NCBI GenBank assembly: GCA_022839625.1
Contig: JALHJL010000027.1
Coordinates: forward strand, 1-64,000
Origin: Phycisphaerales bacterium
Lineage (GTDB): Bacteria > Planctomycetota > Phycisphaerae > UBA1845 > Fen-1342
Direction: 5' to 3'
DNA: 64,000 nucleotides
Shown: piece by piece, positions 60,666-64,000 of the stretch
Layout: each line of letters opens with the position of its first letter
Position numbering within the stretch: position 1 is the first letter of the stretch
Notes under the pieces: generated by a model
Told to the model about the DNA's origin: nothing
What the model saw: the letters and a program-made list of their open reading frames with translations, nothing else
Database searches by the model: none
Position numbers and translations under genes: made by a program

Positions 60666-61355
60666 TTACGGGTTGACCATCTGCTCGCGCAGCGCAGCCT
60701 CATCATGCTCCAGCTTCGCGATCTCGCGCTCAAGGCCCGGAAGCTCGGCCTTGGCCTGCTCGGCCGCCCGGTGATTGCGCTCCGCCCGCTCGCGCCAGAT
60801 CGCCTCGAACCGCCCGCCGTCGCACTGTGCCTGCGTCAGGTCGCTCTTGGCCTTCGTTTCGCACTCGCGCGCCGTCCGGTGCAGCTCGAACACACGGGTC
60901 CGCAGCTCAGCGATCCGCCGCACTACGTCCCCCAGCTCGGCCTTCAGGTCGGCGTACGGGCACGTGTCCATAAGCCGCCGGCGGGCATCGCCCGCCTCAC
61001 GCAACGCGGCCTGAATCGCTTGCAGCCGTGCTTGCAGCGGTAGCGTGGCGTCGGCGTGGGCCTGCTCGGCTTGCGCCAGCTTGCGGTCCTCCGCGGCGAT
61101 CCGCTCGTGCATCGCCGTCCGTTCCTGCTCCAGTGCGGCCGTGCCGGCCACAACGTCGGACCATTGCCGCCGCTGCTGCATCAACTCGACCGCCGCCTTC
61201 AGGTCCGCAGGCGTCCGGCCGCTGTCGGCCAGCAGCCGCTCGACCGCGGCGGGCGCGACCTTCTCGCCGGCAGCCAGCTTGCGGGCGGTTGCCCAGAAGT
61301 CGGCTTCCCGGCCCTTCTTCCGCGTCTCCAGTTCGCTCAACAGTTCGGTCAACAT
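60666..61355 (-). CDS. Coiled-coil protein, 229 aa
   Basis: ATG 61355 overlaps the metalloprotease gene's stop. Heptad-rich over most of its length: LTELLSELETRKKGREADFWATA, LEQERTAMHERIAAEDRKLAQAEQAHADA, LPGLEREIAKLEHDEAALREQ. No enzymatic motif. Overlap indicates coupled expression and probably a complex with the HELAH protein. Function unknown. Confidence 0.65.
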   Translation of the reverse strand: MLTELLSELETRKKGREADFWATARKLAAGEKVAPAAVERLLADSGRTPADLKAAVELMQQRRQWSDVVAGTAALEQERTAMHERIAAEDRKLAQAEQAHADATLPLQARLQAIQAALREAGDARRRLMDTCPYADLKAELGDVVRRIAELRTRVFELHRTARECETKAKSDLTQAQCDGGRFEAIWRERAERNHRAAEQAKAELPGLEREIAKLEHDEAALREQMVNP

Positions 61356-62173
61356 AGGCTTCCATGCCTCCCTTCCGGCGCCTCCTGCGCCGCTTTGGGG
61401 ATGAAGATGTGACGCTCGCACGCTGCAAGCGTCCTCGAAAGCTCTTCTGTAGCTGGCGTGTGCGACTTCCAGCGCAGCACGTCGGCCTGCCACAGTTCCG
61501 CGAATGCCGCCGGCTGCGGCATTGCTTGGATGTTGGCGAACGGGCAGCCAGCCAGCCGGGCAGGCTCGTCGCCGAGAGCTTCGGCATAGCGCCGCGTGGG
61601 CGACAGGTCGTACTCGACGGCGTCGAACACATCCTCGGATTGGAGCCACGTACCGAACGCCCGGGCGCGATGGGCGAGGTGCAGCGCAATGCGGATGAAT
61701 GCGGCTTCGTGACATCGCCACGGTATCGTTGCGCTCGGACCGTTCGTCGGTGCGGTCACACCGTCCAGTTCCGCTTTGAGAGCCAGGGCGGCGAAGGTGA
61801 CCAAGTTGGCCGGCGGTTCGGGTTCGCCGATCATTCCGGCATCGAGGATGTGCGCCAGCTCGTGCAGCACGTCGCCCAGGAAAGTCGGTGCGAAGCAGCG
61901 CCGGCGGGCGGGCCGGCCTCGCTCGGCCAAGTCGGACGCGATCGCTTCGGGATTAACCACCATCGCCGGCCCGCGGCCGCGCCAACGGCCGAGCTGCTCC
62001 AGGGTCGGTCGCAGAATCAAGTCCAGGTACCGCGTGGTGAAGCCTTCCAGTCCGTCGGACATCCGTAGTTCCGACGGCAGGTCCGCGTGCGGGATGACAT
62101 ACAGCGGGCCACCGGCCACGTCGGGCGCGACGGCACGGCAAAGCGCTTCAGCTTGGGCGGCGAGTCGCCTCAC
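61349..62173 (-). CDS. Putative zinc metalloprotease-like protein (HELAH), 274 aa
   Basis: Residues 98-112 read FLGDVLHELAHILDA: His104-Glu105-x-x-His108 is the zincin motif on a hydrophobic helix. A third metal ligand is not identified; HEAAFIRIALHLAHRA near 155-170 carries more histidines. The N-terminus (GGPLYVIPHADLP) precedes a conserved-looking TTRYLDLILRP. It could be a soluble protease or a peptidase-derived toxin. It is paired by overlap with the coiled-coil protein. Start ATG 62173 is the longest; the next gene upstream is far. Confidence 0.6.
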   Translation of the reverse strand: MRRLAAQAEALCRAVAPDVAGGPLYVIPHADLPSELRMSDGLEGFTTRYLDLILRPTLEQLGRWRGRGPAMVVNPEAIASDLAERGRPARRRCFAPTFLGDVLHELAHILDAGMIGEPEPPANLVTFAALALKAELDGVTAPTNGPSATIPWRCHEAAFIRIALHLAHRARAFGTWLQSEDVFDAVEYDLSPTRRYAEALGDEPARLAGCPFANIQAMPQPAAFAELWQADVLRWKSHTPATEELSRTLAACERHIFIPKAAQEAPEGRHGSLC

Positions 62174-62396
62174 CTCGTGCCCTCCCGACCGCCGCCGACG
62201 GCCACCGCCAGCGCCTCACCTTCGTCCGTGATGCCGTGTGTATCCCACCGGAACGGGAGGATCAGCCGGCGGTCGCTTGCTGGGGCTGTTTCTCCGCAGG
62301 AAACGCGGTGTTTCCGGTGTCGTGGGCGAACCGAGTGGCGTGCCCCCGCTACTTGAAACGTCGTATCGAAACGATGCGACCCAGGATTTATGACCC

Positions 62397-62431
62397 AACG
62401 CCCGGACAGAGACGCCCGGGCGTTGTCGTTT
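62397..62431 (+). terminator. Hairpin resembling an intrinsic terminator
   Basis: AACGCCCGG (62397-62405) pairs with CCGGGCGTT (62416-62424), a 9-bp stem with a 10-base loop, then GTCGTTT. Orientation is plus, though no plus-strand gene precedes it. It may be a relic from DNA flanking the island or act on the minus strand. Confidence 0.5.
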
Positions 62432-62583
62432 CTATCGCGTGTTTCCGCAACGACTTAGCGATGACGCCGGACCACCGCCGGTCTCTCCCGACGGTCGCCG
62501 TGCGCTCACGGGCGGGCCTCCGCCGGCGACCGCCGGGGCTCGGCGGGCGGAAGTCTCTGAGTCTCTCGACCGTGCCGACCGCG

Positions 62584-62692
62584 GGGTTAACGCGCTTCAT
62601 AACCCGCCGGACGCGAGACACGTCGCGCGCGACATAACCCAGCGCGACCATCGAACAAAACTGTCTCGGGTTATGTCTCAAGCCGTTAACCC
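62584..62692. repeat. CATAACCC array with 35-base spacing
   Basis: GGGTTAA at 62584, CATAACCC at 62598 and 62633, its complement GGGTTATG at 62668, and TTAACCC at 62686. The three inner copies are exactly 35 bases apart and the outer pair is symmetric. This looks like a binding-site array upstream of the HELAH operon. Confidence 0.55.
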
Positions 62693-62824
62693 GACGACGA
62701 GCATCGAAAAACTGGCGGGCGGGTCATGCAGTTTCGCGCTGGCCGGAGGACGCCAGAACAGGTGGTTGGCTGGGGTGGCTTTGTCCGGTGACATGGACAT
62801 GCTGCTGGGATAATGCCCCCCGCA

Positions 62825-63919
62825 TCACTCACGGCCTTCGAGTTGTCGCCTAACCGCTGCGACATGCGCAATGGGGTCGGCGTAGGTCGGGCCAACGGTC
62901 CCGAGTTCCTCAGGATCAATCTCCGGCGACGGCCATAAGTGTCCGGCGCAAGACCACTCGCCGATTGCGTGAAGCAGCTCGGCAGCGTACGGGTCATCTG
63001 ACGGCGCCACTAGTGGTGAGGCCCGCATGGTCCGTGTGATCGCACCGGCGACGATGTCGGCCAATTGAAGACCGACCCAATCATGCGATGAACCCAACAC
63101 CGTTGACGTGATCCCGATGGGGTACTGAATCGTACGTCGATCCCAACCCACGAGCTGCTGTGGTGCATGAGGGTCCGTAACAGCATCCCACAGGTCCTTC
63201 TCTCGCGCCATCTCGGAAGACTGGTCCTGAATCAGCCGAAATGGTGCAGCGCCGCGCTTCGACCAATTTGCCATCACCCCGAGCGCATAGGACCACATCA
63301 GGTCGAGGCACGATGGGTCTAGGATATCGAGGACTCGTAGGCCGAGATGAGCTACTGCGGAGCGGTAGTAACCCAGGACCTGGTCCAGCGGCTCCGGCTC
63401 GTCATAGGTGTTCAGGACATCGACGTAGTTCTGAAGCCGGGTAATGTCGGGGTGCTGGGTCAGTTCGTGGAACGAACTGAGTAGCTCACGCAAGTAGGCG
63501 GGACCGGCCACGGACCTGACGATGATGAACGTCAAATTCGCGAACGCGATGTTCGCCCCGCGCTCGTAGAGGTCAAGCCCCGCCAGTCGGAACGAAGGTT
63601 CCAGAATCCAGTCTACCATCTTCGCAACCAGAGCGAATTCCTTGTGCACGTATGTCAGGCCAACGACATGTTGGTTGGCGCCCAGCCAGCGCATGAAACT
63701 CAAGATCCTGACGCGCCCGCTTTGGTGGCGCGCAAGCTTCGTGTGCTTCAGTTCGACCCCGCGATGGCCAGCAAAGAAGTGCCGCTTGAGACGGTGGGCC
63801 TGAGGCTCCGTGAGTCTCAAGGTCGCGAGCACAAACACGGGCTGTTCTATATCGAGAAGGGCTCGGCCGGTGTAACCGCATTCGTCCGCGAAGATTGTCG
63901 TCGATGCGTCATCAGGCAT
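62825..63919 (-). CDS. DUF3800 domain protein, 364 aa
   Basis: Early acidic motif IFADECGYTG and late VGLQLADIVAGAI are the two diagnostic ends of DUF3800, which has an RNase H-like fold with suspected nuclease activity. Between are ELKHTKLARHQSGRV and long helices. Members are common in defence and mobile islands. ATG 63919 is the assumed start; sequence to 64000 shows no other gene. Confidence 0.85.
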   Translation of the reverse strand: MPDDASTTIFADECGYTGRALLDIEQPVFVLATLRLTEPQAHRLKRHFFAGHRGVELKHTKLARHQSGRVRILSFMRWLGANQHVVGLTYVHKEFALVAKMVDWILEPSFRLAGLDLYERGANIAFANLTFIIVRSVAGPAYLRELLSSFHELTQHPDITRLQNYVDVLNTYDEPEPLDQVLGYYRSAVAHLGLRVLDILDPSCLDLMWSYALGVMANWSKRGAAPFRLIQDQSSEMAREKDLWDAVTDPHAPQQLVGWDRRTIQYPIGITSTVLGSSHDWVGLQLADIVAGAITRTMRASPLVAPSDDPYAAELLHAIGEWSCAGHLWPSPEIDPEELGTVGPTYADPIAHVAAVRRQLEGRE

Positions 63920-64000
63920 TCACGCACCCTTCCACGATTCGAGGCCTCGAAGACCGCTTTCGCTCTCGTTCCCCGGGAATTGTAACCAAGAAACTACGCC

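Larger units (their letters stand above)
62174..62824. other. Repeat-bearing spacer without a supported gene
   Basis: 651 bases. It contains a strong hairpin (62397-62424, separate entry) and a symmetric repeat array (62584-62692, separate entry). Short frames on both strands have Arg-rich shuffled composition and no ribosome binding sites. The promoter of the leftward HELAH operon must lie here. Confidence 0.5.

Noticed and set aside
62300..62431. Similarity between the hairpin at 62397 and the terminator at 45723 as possible left and right attachment ends
   Set aside because: Stem sequences differ and the flanks share only scattered bases; a direct repeat was not found by eye.

Overview
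The window is high-GC bacterial DNA from one replicon and falls into three blocks: a tailed-phage genome (1 to about 31.8 kb), a block of ordinary host genes (31.8-45.2 kb) and an integrated mobile or defence island (45.2-64 kb). The host is not identifiable with certainty. The GC content, the planctomycete-flavoured recombinase and the mixture of gene families would fit a Planctomycetota-like bacterium, but this is inference.

Block 1 (1-31.8 kb) is a siphovirus-like prophage whose left end lies outside the window. It opens with the C-terminus of a RecD-like helicase and an NrS-1-type primase-polymerase whose 3' part carries ten copies of a 10-bp element in both orientations, a candidate replication origin. 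Next come small genes, a ParB-methyltransferase fusion, and three spacers built from degenerate 5-nt repeats. A leftward cluster (10.2-6.9 kb) holds six or seven small genes, a HARE-HTH protein and a Doc/AbrB toxin-antitoxin pair with a readable promoter and operator. The rightward late module runs terminase, zinc ribbon, a tRNA-Met(CAU), portal, a fused protease/major capsid protein, a homing endonuclease, decoration protein, connectors, tail tube, overlapping tail-assembly chaperones, a RebB-like protein, tape measure, and large tail proteins including a 962-residue cysteine-rich one. It ends with a Toprim-domain gene and a small membrane protein.

Block 2 (31.8-45.2 kb) looks like host chromosome. 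It has a leftward pnt operon (proton-translocating transhydrogenase with a HEAT-repeat protein and two small genes), a FixL/FixJ-like two-component pair, an Rnk-family protein, an NhaR-type LysR regulator, a CPA1-type cation/proton antiporter, and rightward genes for glutamate dehydrogenase, a ribosome hibernation factor, a second Rnk and a NifX-like protein. The theme is redox balance, ion homeostasis and transcription or translation under low energy. Matching dyads precede nhaR and the antiporter/gdh divergent promoter region.

Block 3 (45.2-64 kb) is mostly leftward. It contains a transposase remnant, a large serine recombinase that lacks a catalytic segment, a zinc-finger protein, a second NrS-1-type primase with an SF3-like helicase domain, two excisionase-type HTH proteins, helically phased repeats, and a type III restriction-modification operon (res, OLD-like ATPase, mod). 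The mod gene is split by a perfect 23-bp tandem duplication that makes a stop and a restart at the same point. Further right are a coiled-coil protein coupled to a putative zinc metalloprotease, a repeat-bearing spacer, and a DUF3800 protein.
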